Positions 7,821-17,367 of a stretch of DNA of 64,000 nt are shown piece by piece. Origin of the DNA: Niabella yanshanensis (GTDB taxonomy: Bacteria > Bacteroidota > Bacteroidia > Chitinophagales > Chitinophagaceae); the NCBI RefSeq assembly GCF_034424215.1, contig NZ_CP139960.1, positions 1,984,001 to 2,048,000 on the forward strand, read 5' to 3'. A program made the position numbers and the translations under genes. The notes under the pieces were generated by a model. The model was not told where the DNA came from. It made no database searches and was given only the letters and a program-made list of their open reading frames with translations. Positions within the stretch are counted from its first letter, which is position 1. Every line of letters begins with the position of its first letter.

Positions 7821-10553
7821 TTAACTTTTCGTCAGCCATTCATCGAAGTTTAACATCGCATTCGCCACCACTATCATAGCAGCCCTTTCGGGCTTGGCAA
7901 CAGAACGGCCCATGCTATCTGCTACGAGGGTCATTGTTTTACCGGCATCAGCGCCAAAAGTTTTTAAAGACTTATTGTACAGGCCCATTAAAATATCCAG
8001 CTTCGCCGGATGAATGGGTTTATACATCATACATTCATAGCCTTTTTCAATTTGCTTTCCGGGATCGCCACCACCCAAGCTTTCCATTCTTTTGGCTAAA
8101 TGCCGGGCCATATCTAAGTAAGCAGAATCATTGAGCATACTTAAAGCCTGTAAAGGCGTATTGGTTCGTATACGCCGGGGCAAACACACATCCCGCATGG
8201 CCGCATCAAAGCCAATCATCGACGGATAAGGAGCCGTTCGTTTCCAGTAGGTATATACCGCCCTGCGATACTGGTCTTCACCTTCACTCTGCTTCCAGTC
8301 TGCCCCGTTATAAGGCGATTTCCATATACCTTTTGGCTGGTAGGGCATCACACTTTTCCCAAACATTTTGTCACTTAAAACAGCACTTACAGCCAAAGCC
8401 TGATCCCTTATCTGCTCGGCGGAAAGCCGAACCCGTGGACCTCGTGCATATAATTTATTGGCAGGGTCTTTTGCAAGTAATTCATCCGGCACTTCTGAAC
8501 GTTGCCGGTAAGTGGCAGACATTACTATTTCCCTGAGCAATTGTTTTACACTCCATTTATGGTCGTTCATAAAACGCCATGCTAAATAATCCAGCAGTTC
8601 TTTATGCGTTGGAGCCACACCCTGCGTTCCCATATCTTCTAATGTTTCTGCAATACCAGTACCAAATAGCTGCTCCCACAAACGATTTACCATGGTTCTT
8701 GCCGTAAGCGGGTTGGTTTTATCCGTCAGCCACATCGCCAGTCCCAACCTGTTCTTTGGCGCCTTAGCAGGCATAGCGTTCAAAACAGCCGGTACACCTG
8801 GTTGCACAGCATCTCCTTTCGAAAGCCAGCTGCCCCTGTCGAAAATATTGGTAGTGCGGAACATATCGGAGGGGCTCTCAACTAAAATGGGTGTAGCCGT
8901 ATAATCTGAAGAAGTGATCAGGTCATTATAAAGCTTATAGGCACTATCGAAGCCTGGCAATTCTTTACCCGGAAACGGTTGCTTTAAATAAAACCAGCTG
9001 AATGTGGCGCCATTTTCTTCCGGTGTTTTTAACGCAGGGTTATGGTAAGTAAGCCAGAGATCATGCACACCTTCCGGCGCTTTTATATCAACGGTTGCCA
9101 CCTGCCATCCATCGGTAGGCTTTAATACTATGCTTGCTATAACAGGTCCCTTTAACGAATCTGCATGCACCTGCCACAAACCTCCGGAAATACCTGTAGC
9201 ATAACGAAACATCAGCTCCGTCTTATCGGTCAGATTCACTTTCTTAAGACGGCTGCTGCCGTTATTCCGAAGCGAGAGCCACTTGGTATCGGCCAATGCG
9301 CTATTCGTAAAAGCGTCCGTTGTAACCGAGTTGATGACAGGTTGCCCGGTTTTTAAAAAACGGATGACCTGTTCTTTCTCATTTCCCTTTACATTTTGCG
9401 ATAGCCATGCTTTTAGTTTTTCAAATTTCAGGCTGTCGCCATTTTTATATTCTCTGAGCAGCGGAAAATCTTCAAAAGTATCTTCATCCCGGGTATTGTT
9501 GAAGAAAGCCATAAACCGGTAGTAGTCTTCGTGTTTAAAAGGATCGTATGGGTGGCTATGGCACTGTACACAGGCAAAAGTAGTTCCCATTAAAGCTTCC
9601 CAGGTTGTGTTTACCCGGTCAATTACTGCAGCAGTGCGATACTCTTCATTATCAGTGCCCCCTTCATCATTGGTTAAAGTATTACGCTGGAATGCAGTGG
9701 CAATATATTGCGCGTCGGTAGGATCGGGCAAAAGATCTCCGGCTATTTGCTCGATCAGAAAAGCATCATAGGGTTGATCACTGTTGAAAGCATTAATCAA
9801 CCAGTCGCGGTATCGCCATATAGAGCGATGCGCGTCTTTTTCATAACCCTTTGTATCAGCATAACGCGCCAGGTCGAGCCAGAGCGAGGTCCATCTTTCG
9901 CCATAGGCCGGCGAAGCCAGCAATGCATCCACCAGCCGCTCATAAGCCTTATCGGAAGGATCATTTAAAAACTTACGGGATACTGCTTCTGAAGGGGGCA
10001 ACCCGGTAAGATCCAGGCTAACACGTCTTAACAAAGTAGGTTTATCGGCTTCGGCTGCCGGGGATAAACCATTTGCTTCTAATTGGTCAGAAATAAAGCG
10101 ATCTATATCATTTTTACTCCAATCCTCGTTCCCTTCAGGAACCGGTTCCTTTTGTGCGGGGATATAGGCCCAATGCTTCCCCCATTCGGCGCCCTGCTTC
10201 ACCCAGCTTTTCAGGATCTTTATTTCTGCATCCGGAAGCGCATCATGCTTATAGGGCATCCGCTCTTCCGGGTTCACCGTAAGGCGTCGTATAAATTCAC
10301 TTTCATCAGGTTTACCGGGAATAATTGCCGGTTTGCCACTCTCTGTTTTGGCCAGCGCTTCCTCCCTGAAAAGAACGCTAAAGCCGCCACTTTGCTTTAC
10401 ACCGCCGTGACAGCTGATACACTTCTTATTGAGAATAGGTTTTACATCGGCATTAAAATCCACCTTCTTTTCCGATGAAAAAAAATACCATGTCCCGGCT
10501 GTAACCACCAGTAAAGAAATAACCAGCAATACCCTGTAATTTGATAAAAGCAT
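7821..10553 (-). CDS. PSCyt1-DUF1549-DUF1553 multidomain cytochrome protein
   Basis: First gene of the operon. The frame stays open to a TTG at 10571, but that TTG overlaps the -7 box, so the ATG at 10551-10553 (MLLSNYRVLL) is preferred. Numbering from the TTG: membrane anchor about 14-32, PSCyt1 heme site CISCH at 51-55 with a Met at 104, DUF1549 from about 150 (NDIDRFISDQLE, LTGLPPS), a second CxxCH (CVQCHSHPYDPF, 334-338), and DUF1553 from about 590 to the end (NRLWEQLFGTGIAE, TPLQALSMLND). Predicted periplasmic and anchored. Such proteins are abundant in Planctomycetes and found in some Bacteroidota; their substrate is undetermined. Confidence 0.9.
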   Translation of the reverse strand: MLLSNYRVLLVISLLVVTAGTWYFFSSEKKVDFNADVKPILNKKCISCHGGVKQSGGFSVLFREEALAKTESGKPAIIPGKPDESEFIRRLTVNPEERMPYKHDALPDAEIKILKSWVKQGAEWGKHWAYIPAQKEPVPEGNEDWSKNDIDRFISDQLEANGLSPAAEADKPTLLRRVSLDLTGLPPSEAVSRKFLNDPSDKAYERLVDALLASPAYGERWTSLWLDLARYADTKGYEKDAHRSIWRYRDWLINAFNSDQPYDAFLIEQIAGDLLPDPTDAQYIATAFQRNTLTNDEGGTDNEEYRTAAVIDRVNTTWEALMGTTFACVQCHSHPYDPFKHEDYYRFMAFFNNTRDEDTFEDFPLLREYKNGDSLKFEKLKAWLSQNVKGNEKEQVIRFLKTGQPVINSVTTDAFTNSALADTKWLSLRNNGSSRLKKVNLTDKTELMFRYATGISGGLWQVHADSLKGPVIASIVLKPTDGWQVATVDIKAPEGVHDLWLTYHNPALKTPEENGATFSWFYLKQPFPGKELPGFDSAYKLYNDLITSSDYTATPILVESPSDMFRTTNIFDRGSWLSKGDAVQPGVPAVLNAMPAKAPKNRLGLAMWLTDKTNPLTARTMVNRLWEQLFGTGIAETLEDMGTQGVAPTHKELLDYLAWRFMNDHKWSVKQLLREIVMSATYRQRSEVPDELLAKDPANKLYARGPRVRLSAEQIRDQALAVSAVLSDKMFGKSVMPYQPKGIWKSPYNGADWKQSEGEDQYRRAVYTYWKRTAPYPSMIGFDAAMRDVCLPRRIRTNTPLQALSMLNDSAYLDMARHLAKRMESLGGGDPGKQIEKGYECMMYKPIHPAKLDILMGLYNKSLKTFGADAGKTMTLVADSMGRSVAKPERAAMIVVANAMLNFDEWLTKS

Positions 10554-10568
10554 ACAACAATCGTTCTT

Positions 10569-10576
10569 CAAATTTA
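10569..10576 (-). promoter_or_regulatory. -7 box of the cytochrome/DUF1501 operon
   Basis: TAAATTTG on the minus strand, 15 bases before the ATG at 10553. It suggests the four-gene cluster has its own promoter rather than depending on the methyltransferase gene upstream. No clear -33 match. Confidence 0.5.
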
Positions 10577-10648
10577 TGAAGTCTTTTCTGCAATCGTAGT
10601 ACAGAATTGGTCAAAAGTTACAGCTTTTTAACCAGTTGCAGAGGGTCT

Positions 10649-11800
10649 CTACATAGGCGCTTTCATTAAAGCGGCAAACATCGTATCTGCTTTTTGTTTA
10701 TACCCCTTTAAAACCAGTTGTTCAACCAGCTGTAATCCTTTATTTTGAAGTAGGTTGACCTGACCTTCATTTTCTTTTTCGAATACCGAACAGGTAATAT
10801 AAAGCAGGTATCCGCCGGGCTTCAGATATTGAATGATATTGGCTGTAATAGAGGATTGCAGTTTCACAAATGCATCAATGCTGCCCGGTTCAAAATAAAG
10901 CAATTGCTCCGGCGTGCGTGCCCAGGTACCGCTACCGCTGCAGGGAACATCGGCAATGATCAGATCAAACAACCTGCCCGGGTTCGCACTGGTAGCGTCC
11001 CCAACAAAAGCACGGTAATTTTTTACCCGGGCTTCCTGGAACCTTTTCTTTAAATTGAAAAGAATAGTAGGTCTTATATCCGATACGGTAAGTTCCATTT
11101 GCTGCAATATATCATTGGCCAGTATCGACTTTCCACCGCTGGCAGCACAACAATCCCAAACAAGCGGAACCATCTCATTCTTATTTACTGTTTGGTATAG
11201 CTGCAGCAGCTTAGCTACCCTTTGAGAGCTGAGGTCCTGTACCACCACTTCCTGGTTCAATCGCACCAGGTCTTCCACGCGAACGCTATTGCTTAACCGT
11301 AAACTGTCATCCGTCAAAACAAACGGAATATCTGCAGTCTTGAGTTTGTCAGTCACAGCGCCTTTATGCCCTGGCCTTACACGAAGGAACAAGTCGGGTT
11401 GTATCAAATGAGACCGGGTAAATGCATCATTGTTGATTCCCGCACTGAATGAATGTACCGCTGGAAAGATATGATCAGGAGACTCTTTAGGTAAATGAAA
11501 ACTGTCAAAAAAAGCAAGCCACTCATCCGGCCAGGAGGCTTTTGAAAGCCAATAGCCTTTCACTATTTTTTGCCCGGTTGCTAGTTGGGGATAGGATCGG
11601 CCCAAACGAAAATAGCAGTAGCAGAGTTCGGATATCTGCCTGCGATCTTTGCTGCCGAATTTTTTATGCTGTGAAAAATAATTCTTAACAAAATGAGCAA
11701 ACGGTATGCGGCCATCATACAATTGCAAAATGGTTACGGCACTATTCAGGTGCGAATAAAAACGCCTGAATACCGGATCCTGTATTTTAGTATTGCTCAT
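10649..11800 (-). CDS. RsmB/NOP2-family RNA (cytosine-5) methyltransferase
   Basis: 383-residue SAM-dependent m5C methyltransferase. SAM motif at 215-225 (WDCCAASGGKS). Motif IV DVPCSGSGTW holds Cys287 and motif VI YITCSVFEKENEGQV holds the nucleophile Cys337, the two-cysteine arrangement of RsmB/RsmF/NSUN enzymes. The N-terminal part (about 1-140) has the helical NusB-like look of RsmB but is short. Substrate is probably rRNA; which position cannot be told. Confidence 0.88.
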   Translation of the reverse strand: MSNTKIQDPVFRRFYSHLNSAVTILQLYDGRIPFAHFVKNYFSQHKKFGSKDRRQISELCYCYFRLGRSYPQLATGQKIVKGYWLSKASWPDEWLAFFDSFHLPKESPDHIFPAVHSFSAGINNDAFTRSHLIQPDLFLRVRPGHKGAVTDKLKTADIPFVLTDDSLRLSNSVRVEDLVRLNQEVVVQDLSSQRVAKLLQLYQTVNKNEMVPLVWDCCAASGGKSILANDILQQMELTVSDIRPTILFNLKKRFQEARVKNYRAFVGDATSANPGRLFDLIIADVPCSGSGTWARTPEQLLYFEPGSIDAFVKLQSSITANIIQYLKPGGYLLYITCSVFEKENEGQVNLLQNKGLQLVEQLVLKGYKQKADTMFAALMKAPM

Positions 11801-11810
11801 ATTGCCGGTA

Positions 11811-11840
11811 AAAAAATGGTTCGTGCTTTGAACACGAACC
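11811..11840 (-). terminator. Rho-independent terminator after sucB
   Basis: Perfect 8-base stem GGTTCGTG (11818-11825) / CACGAACC (11833-11840) with a 7-base loop. On the minus strand it is followed by a run of T. It lies just after the sucB stop and before the methyltransferase start. Confidence 0.8.
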
Positions 11841-11870
11841 TGTTATTTTTTTTTCAATTTGTTGATTATC

Positions 11871-13433
11871 TTATAATTCCAGCAAGGCTTTTACAGGATC
11901 TTTTTGAACCAGTAATAACGCAGGATTTTCCAGTAGCTCTTTCACTCTTACCAGGAAGCTTACTGATTCACGTCCATCAATAATACGGTGATCATAGCTT
12001 AACGCCACGTACATCATCGGCCGGATCACCACCTGCCCGTTGATGGCTACCGGGCGCTGAATAATATTATGCATACCCAGGATAGCGCTTTGCGGAATAT
12101 TGATAATGGGCGTACTTAGCATAGAGCCGAATACACCACCATTGGTGATGGTAAACGTTCCGCCCGTAAGATCTTCAGCGGTTAACTTGCTGTTTTTGGC
12201 TTTATTGGCCAGGTTAATCACTTCTTTTTCAATATCGGCCATTCCCAGGCTTTCCACGTTGCGTATAACAGGCACGGTCAAACCTCTGGGGGTGCTCACC
12301 GCTATACTGATATCAGCATAGTCGTGAAATAATATCTGGTCTCCATCGATATAAGCATTAACCGTAGGCCACTCAGATAAGGCGATCGCACAGGCTTTGG
12401 CAAAAAAGCTCATAAAACCTAAACCAACACCATGCGCTTCTTTAAACTTATCCTTATACTTAGCACGAATGTCCATGATTGGCTGCATATCTACTTCGTT
12501 AAAAGTAGTTAGCATCGCTGTCGTATTTTTAGCTTCAACCAATCTGCGGCTGATGGTTTTGCGCAGGTTGGTCATTTTTTCTCCACGCTGGTTGCGTGTG
12601 AACAATTCACCTCCGTCAAAAGCTTTTTTACCCGGATTAGCTAAAGCAGCCAGAACATCATCTTTTATTATTTTGCCAGAAAAACCAGAAGGTTTCACTG
12701 TTTTAGGATCTACTTTTTTATCTGCGATAATTGCCGAAGCCACTGGTGTTGCCTTCACATCTGCAGTAGCAGCTGCGGGCTTCTGTGCTTCTACTTTCTT
12801 TTCTTCGGCCTTAGGAGCTGGTCTTTCAGATGCTGCTTTAGCCGGCTTGCCGGTTGTTTCTTTGATAACAGCAATAGTATCGCCGATCTTAAGAGTATCG
12901 CCTTCTGCAACCGAAGATTCTAAAATCCCCGCCAGCTCTGCATTTACTTCAAAAGTAGCTTTCTCACTTTCCAACTCTGCTACTACCTCATCTCTTTCTA
13001 CATAATCACCTGATTTTTTCACCCACTTCAACAAGGTCACTTCGCTGATAGATTCACCTACGGTTGGTATTTTAACGGGAACTTCTTTTCCGGTTGTTTT
13101 TAATGGTTCGGCTGCCTGTCCCGGTTCGGCTGCTTTTTCGGGGGCTGCTTCTTTTGGTGCATTGGCAGCTGGCGCATTGCTACCGTCGGGTTTTGAGGCG
13201 GTATCGTCAATGCTGGCTATAATGTCTCCGATATTAATAGAGTCTCCTTCGGCAACCGTTGTAGTCAATACACCTGCTTTCTCAGCATTTACTTCAAAAG
13301 TAGCTTTTTCACTCTCCAGCTCAGCAATTACCTCATCTCTTTCAACGTAATCGCCTGTTTTTTTTACCCATTTCAAAAGCGTTACTTCACTTATCGACTC
13401 GCCCACCGTAGGCACCTTAATATCAACAGCCAT
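11871..13433 (-). CDS. sucB: 2-oxoglutarate dehydrogenase E2, two lipoyl domains
   Basis: Dihydrolipoyl succinyltransferase of the TCA cycle, 520 residues. Two nearly identical lipoyl domains (about 2-77 and 119-192) each carry the lipoylated lysine in ESEKATFEV (Lys43 and Lys158), joined by Ala/Pro/Glu-rich linkers. A degenerate E1/E3-binding domain lies at about 228-266 and the acyltransferase core from about 285. The catalytic HxxxDG is in SYDHRIIDG (His482, Asp486). Most E2o proteins have one lipoyl domain. A branched-chain or pyruvate E2 is the alternative, but sucA 0.9 kb upstream on the same strand supports E2o. Confidence 0.9.
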   Translation of the reverse strand: MAVDIKVPTVGESISEVTLLKWVKKTGDYVERDEVIAELESEKATFEVNAEKAGVLTTTVAEGDSINIGDIIASIDDTASKPDGSNAPAANAPKEAAPEKAAEPGQAAEPLKTTGKEVPVKIPTVGESISEVTLLKWVKKSGDYVERDEVVAELESEKATFEVNAELAGILESSVAEGDTLKIGDTIAVIKETTGKPAKAASERPAPKAEEKKVEAQKPAAATADVKATPVASAIIADKKVDPKTVKPSGFSGKIIKDDVLAALANPGKKAFDGGELFTRNQRGEKMTNLRKTISRRLVEAKNTTAMLTTFNEVDMQPIMDIRAKYKDKFKEAHGVGLGFMSFFAKACAIALSEWPTVNAYIDGDQILFHDYADISIAVSTPRGLTVPVIRNVESLGMADIEKEVINLANKAKNSKLTAEDLTGGTFTITNGGVFGSMLSTPIINIPQSAILGMHNIIQRPVAINGQVVIRPMMYVALSYDHRIIDGRESVSFLVRVKELLENPALLLVQKDPVKALLEL

Positions 13434-13596
13434 AAATACAAATGATTTTTATAGAATAGGTTGGCAAATTACGTAAAAATGACAAAAAAACGGTTTTAAA
13501 TAGACAGTGATATTTAAAAAATGACTTACATTAAAAAAACATCCCCAGAATTAGTGATGAATTGCTAGTAAGGCTTCAATTATCTTTGATTGTAAG

Positions 13597-14244
13597 ATGA
13601 GTACCCCTCCTATTAAAGTAACTGTTTTCGACGATAACGCCTATCGCAGGGACAGTTTATGTATGCTAATCAACTCCTCGCCCGGGATGACCTGTGCAGG
13701 AACTTTTTTTGACTGCAGCAATGTGATTGCTGATGTCAGGAAAACGGCACCCGATGTGGTGCTGATGGATATTGATATGCCCAATGTAAATGGCATTGAA
13801 GGTGTGAAACTGATCAGGATGAACTTTCCCAAAGTTCAGGTTTTAATGCAAACAGTTTTTGAAGATGATGACAAGATATTTGCCTCTATTTGTGCGGGTG
13901 CTTCAGGATATATTTTAAAGAAATCAACACCTGCCCAGTTATTGCAGGCTGTAGAAGATGTGTATAACGGTGATGCAGCCATGACCGCATCTATTGCAAA
14001 AAAGGTATTGACCGCCTTTCAAAAAAATGTTTTCTACGAAAACAACCAGGAAATATCATTAACTCCCAGGGAGAAGGAAGTACTGGGCTACCTGGTAAAA
14101 GGATTCAGCCATAAAATGGTAGCCTCTGCCTGCGGATTAAGCATTCATACCGTAAATACGCATATTAAAAAAATATACGAAAAGTTACAGGTGAATTCAG
14201 TTGCAGAAGCCGTAGTCAAAGCATTAAACCAAAAATTAATATAA
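13597..14244 (+). CDS. NarL/LuxR-type response regulator (orphan)
   Basis: 215 residues: receiver domain (acidic pair Asp12/13, phospho-acceptor Asp58 in LMDIDMP, Lys108 in YILKKS), then a GerE helix-turn-helix at about 150-212 (LTPREKEVLGYLVKG, LSIHTVNTHIKKIYEKL). No kinase gene is adjacent. It lies on the plus strand between sucA and sucB, which are both on the minus strand. Its targets are unknown. Confidence 0.93.
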   Translation: MSTPPIKVTVFDDNAYRRDSLCMLINSSPGMTCAGTFFDCSNVIADVRKTAPDVVLMDIDMPNVNGIEGVKLIRMNFPKVQVLMQTVFEDDDKIFASICAGASGYILKKSTPAQLLQAVEDVYNGDAAMTASIAKKVLTAFQKNVFYENNQEISLTPREKEVLGYLVKGFSHKMVASACGLSIHTVNTHIKKIYEKLQVNSVAEAVVKALNQKLI

Positions 14245-14273
14245 AAATCTCATGTTTAGTTTTGAATATAAGA

Positions 14274-14300
14274 GGGCGGAATGTCTATTCCGCCCGATAT
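14274..14300. terminator. Hairpin between convergent regulator and sucA
   Basis: Perfect 9-base inverted repeat GGGCGGAAT (14274-14282) / ATTCCGCCC (14287-14295) with a GTCT loop. A short T-rich stretch follows on the plus strand. It lies between the two convergent stops, so it could end both transcripts. Confidence 0.6.
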
Positions 14301-14329
14301 TTTCAAACCAGGTCTTATTGGCTAGCTTC

Positions 14330-17086
14330 CTAGATCGTAAAAGCTGTATTTACAATTTCTTCCTGCTCTGCCTTATGCACTTTCATAAATCCTGATGCAG
14401 TCGACGCACTGGCTTTTCTGCCAATGATACCGTAGTTAATATGTTTCAGGTTCATTTGAAGGAAGGAGGCGGCGCCCATATTCAGGGGTTCTTCCTGTAC
14501 CCAATACCATACGGCATTCTTGTACTTATTATATAAAGCGGCCAGCTGTTTGCCCGGTAAAGGATATATCTGCTCCAGTCTTACCACTGCTACATCTTTA
14601 CGTCCTTCTTTCTGTTGTCTTTCCAACAGGTCATAATAAACTTTACCGCTACAGAAAAGCACTTTCTTTACCTCATCTGCCTTCACATAACTATCATCGA
14701 TTAACTCCTGGAAAGATCCGGTTAAGAAATCTTTTTGGGCTGAATAAGTACCCGGATGACGCAAATTGGCTTTAGGCGCAAAATTGATCAATGGTTTCCT
14801 GAAAGGCCATGCCAGCTGTCTTCTTAATGCATGGAAGTAATTTGCCGCTGTAGTGATATTAGTCACTACAATATTCAATTCCGCACAGGCAATTAAAAAG
14901 CGTTCCATACGGGCGCTGCTATGCTCGGGCCCTTGTCCTTCGTAACCATGCGGCAGCAACATCACCAGGCCATTCATACGGTTCCATTTTTGCTCGGCAC
15001 CGGTTATAAACTGGTCAATAATTGTTTGCGCACCATTTACAAAATCTCCAAACTGGGCTTCCCATAACACCAGGGCATTGGGAGAAGAAAGCGCATAGCC
15101 ATATTCAAAACCTAAAACTGCATTCTCGCTCAACAGGGAGTTAAACATCCTGATCTTACCTTCAGCACCCGGAATGCCCGCCAGCCTGTTATAAGGTTTA
15201 TCATTCACTTCGTCCCTTAATACGCAATGACGGGAACTAAAAGTACCCCTGCCTACATCCTGGCCGCTCATTCTCACATCTGCACCGTCCACCATCACCG
15301 ATCCGAAAGCCAGCAACTCAGCGGTAGCCCAGTCCAGCTTAGCTTCTTCATTAAACAATTTCACCTTATCCTTCAGCAGCTTATCCACCTTTTTCAAAGG
15401 AGTAAAGCCTTCAGGAATTGTCATAATGGCGTTAAACACCTGGTTAAACTTTTCTTCCGTAATACCTGTTACCGGACTTTTATCGAAATCTGCTTCTGTA
15501 GCTTTTCTCAATTGCTTCCACAATAACTCCGGAGTCTGGTAGGTATAAGGTAATGGTCTCTGCTTTACATCATCCAGTCTATCCTGCAGATCTGCCCAGA
15601 ATTTAGTCTCCATTTCTTTGGCCAGGTCTTTTGCATCTTCTTCACCGTTGTCCAGTAAATACTTTACATATACTTCACGTGGATTCGGATGCTTATCGAT
15701 TAACGCGTACATGGCGGGTTGCGTGAACTTAGGATCATCACCTTCATTATGCCCGTGCTTACGATAGCATACCATATCGATAAATACATCATCATGGAAA
15801 GTGCTCCTGTAACGCGTTGCGATTTCAGCGCATTTTACCACAGCTTCAGGGTCATCTCCGTTTACATGAAACACCGGGCTTTGCGTCATTGCAGCCAATG
15901 ACGTACAATAGTCGGCACTGCGGGCATCCGAGAAATCGGTGGTGAAACCGATCTGGTTATTGATAATAAAATGTATGGTTCCGCCCACCTGGTAACCAGG
16001 TAGTTTCGACATTTGCAGGAGTTCATAAACCACTCCCTGCCCCGCAACTGCCGCATCGCCATGTATCAAAATAGGCAACACTTTATCGTACTGCTCATCG
16101 TGTATATTATTGGCGCTACTTCTGGCAAATCCTAATACCACAGGGTCAACTGCTTCAAGATGCGATGGGTTAGGCATTAGCTTCAGATGAATTTTATTGC
16201 CACCCGTAGTTTCGATTTCACTACCATAACCCAGGTGGTATTTAACATCACCGCTGCCCATGGTCTGGTTAATCTCGCCTGTTCCTTCAAATTCGCTGAA
16301 TATTTGCTCGTAAGTTTTTCCTAAAATATTCGCCAGTACATTTAATCGTCCCCTGTGCGCCATACCAATTACCGCTTCCTTTACATCCAGCTCGGCTGAT
16401 ATGTTAATGATCGCATCAAGGGCAGCAATAGTAGTCTCACCACCTTCCAGGGAAAAGCGCTTCTGGCCTACGTATTTGGTATGCAGAAACTTTTCAAACA
16501 TTACCCCCTGGTTCAATTTCTCAAGAATTCTCTTCTTCTTCTCTAAAGGGAAAGGTTTGGAAAAATTTCTCTCAATTTCATTGGTGATCCAATCTACTTT
16601 CTTCTGATCGCTGATGTATTTAAACTCAACACCTACATGGCTGGCATACCAGTTTTGCAGATGCGTAAAAATATTTCTTAAGGTGGTAGTACCCAGGCCA
16701 ATCAAATTACCTACTTCATATTCTGTATCCAGGTCAGCTTCACTCAAACCGTAAAAGGACAATTCTACATTGGCTCCGCGGTCTTTACGTTTTTTGATAG
16801 GGTTAGTATTGGCTAAAAGGTGTCCCTTATTGCGGTACCCCAGGATCAGCCGGTATACTGCAATCTCCTTTCTCCAGTCGTTTTTTCCCGCAGATTTAGT
16901 GGCGGCACCATTTTCGGAAACAGCCGCACCATTTTTCCCGGCCAACCCGTTCCCCACTGCAAAATCAAAGCCTTCAAAAAATTTGCGAAAATCAGCATCT
17001 ACATTTTCAGGATTAGCAACAAACTCATGGTACATATTTTCAATAAACGCAGGTGATGAGTTCGTGATATAAGAAAAGTCTTTCAT
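14330..17086 (-). CDS. sucA: 2-oxoglutarate dehydrogenase E1
   Basis: Thiamine-diphosphate-dependent decarboxylase of the TCA cycle, 918 residues, full length. The N-terminal segment (SYITNSSPAFIENMYHEF) is typical of OdhA. Other E1o marks are GMAHRGRLNVLANILGK, HGDAAVAGQGVVYE, RKHGHNEGDDP and, in the transketolase-like half, FEYGYALSSPNALVLWEAQF and GYEGQGPEHSSARMERFL. It works with SucB and a lipoamide dehydrogenase that is not in the window. The usual sucA-sucB adjacency is broken by a regulator on the other strand. Confidence 0.97.
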   Translation of the reverse strand: MKDFSYITNSSPAFIENMYHEFVANPENVDADFRKFFEGFDFAVGNGLAGKNGAAVSENGAATKSAGKNDWRKEIAVYRLILGYRNKGHLLANTNPIKKRKDRGANVELSFYGLSEADLDTEYEVGNLIGLGTTTLRNIFTHLQNWYASHVGVEFKYISDQKKVDWITNEIERNFSKPFPLEKKKRILEKLNQGVMFEKFLHTKYVGQKRFSLEGGETTIAALDAIINISAELDVKEAVIGMAHRGRLNVLANILGKTYEQIFSEFEGTGEINQTMGSGDVKYHLGYGSEIETTGGNKIHLKLMPNPSHLEAVDPVVLGFARSSANNIHDEQYDKVLPILIHGDAAVAGQGVVYELLQMSKLPGYQVGGTIHFIINNQIGFTTDFSDARSADYCTSLAAMTQSPVFHVNGDDPEAVVKCAEIATRYRSTFHDDVFIDMVCYRKHGHNEGDDPKFTQPAMYALIDKHPNPREVYVKYLLDNGEEDAKDLAKEMETKFWADLQDRLDDVKQRPLPYTYQTPELLWKQLRKATEADFDKSPVTGITEEKFNQVFNAIMTIPEGFTPLKKVDKLLKDKVKLFNEEAKLDWATAELLAFGSVMVDGADVRMSGQDVGRGTFSSRHCVLRDEVNDKPYNRLAGIPGAEGKIRMFNSLLSENAVLGFEYGYALSSPNALVLWEAQFGDFVNGAQTIIDQFITGAEQKWNRMNGLVMLLPHGYEGQGPEHSSARMERFLIACAELNIVVTNITTAANYFHALRRQLAWPFRKPLINFAPKANLRHPGTYSAQKDFLTGSFQELIDDSYVKADEVKKVLFCSGKVYYDLLERQQKEGRKDVAVVRLEQIYPLPGKQLAALYNKYKNAVWYWVQEEPLNMGAASFLQMNLKHINYGIIGRKASASTASGFMKVHKAEQEEIVNTAFTI

Positions 17087-17140
17087 TATAAATGAATCAT
17101 TAATATATAAATAATATTTTCAATCTTAAAGTATCCGAGA

Positions 17141-17234
17141 GTGTTAAAAGACGCTTTAACTATATTTCCGCGAAATTAAGATTTAATTTCTATTGGTCAC
17201 AATAAAGATGCATAGAAAGCGTTAAAAGATGCTT
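17141..17234. repeat. Pair of imperfect 16-base repeats between sucA and rpsT
   Basis: GTGTTAAAAGACGCTT (17141-17156) and GCGTTAAAAGATGCTT (17219-17234) agree at 14 of 16 positions, with starts 78 bases apart. The second copy has short inverted ends (AAGC...GCTT). They lie in the 281-base divergent intergenic region and could be regulator sites for either gene. No other gene-like signal is seen there. Confidence 0.45.
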
Positions 17235-17338
17235 ATTCTTAAGACTTTTTAATGTGTAGGTTTACAGTCCTGTTGGACGATGCGAAACGCACCCTGTAAA
17301 AAATTAAAAAAAATTATGGTAGTATCTCTAAAAGTCCT

Positions 17339-17346
17339 TACCTTTG
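17339..17346 (+). promoter_or_regulatory. -7 box of rpsT
   Basis: TACCTTTG matches TAnnTTTG, 21 bases before the rpsT ATG, which leaves a short leader of about 15 bases. Confidence 0.65.
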
Positions 17347-17367
17347 CCGTCCAAAAATTAGAAATAG

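Noticed and set aside
10554-10571. TTG start for the PSCyt1-DUF1549 protein
   Set aside because: The TTG coincides with the -7 box, so it could hardly be transcribed as a start codon; the ATG at 10553 fits.
17141-17234. Riboswitch in the sucA leader
   Set aside because: The repeats do not fold into a known riboswitch and sit as separate short units.
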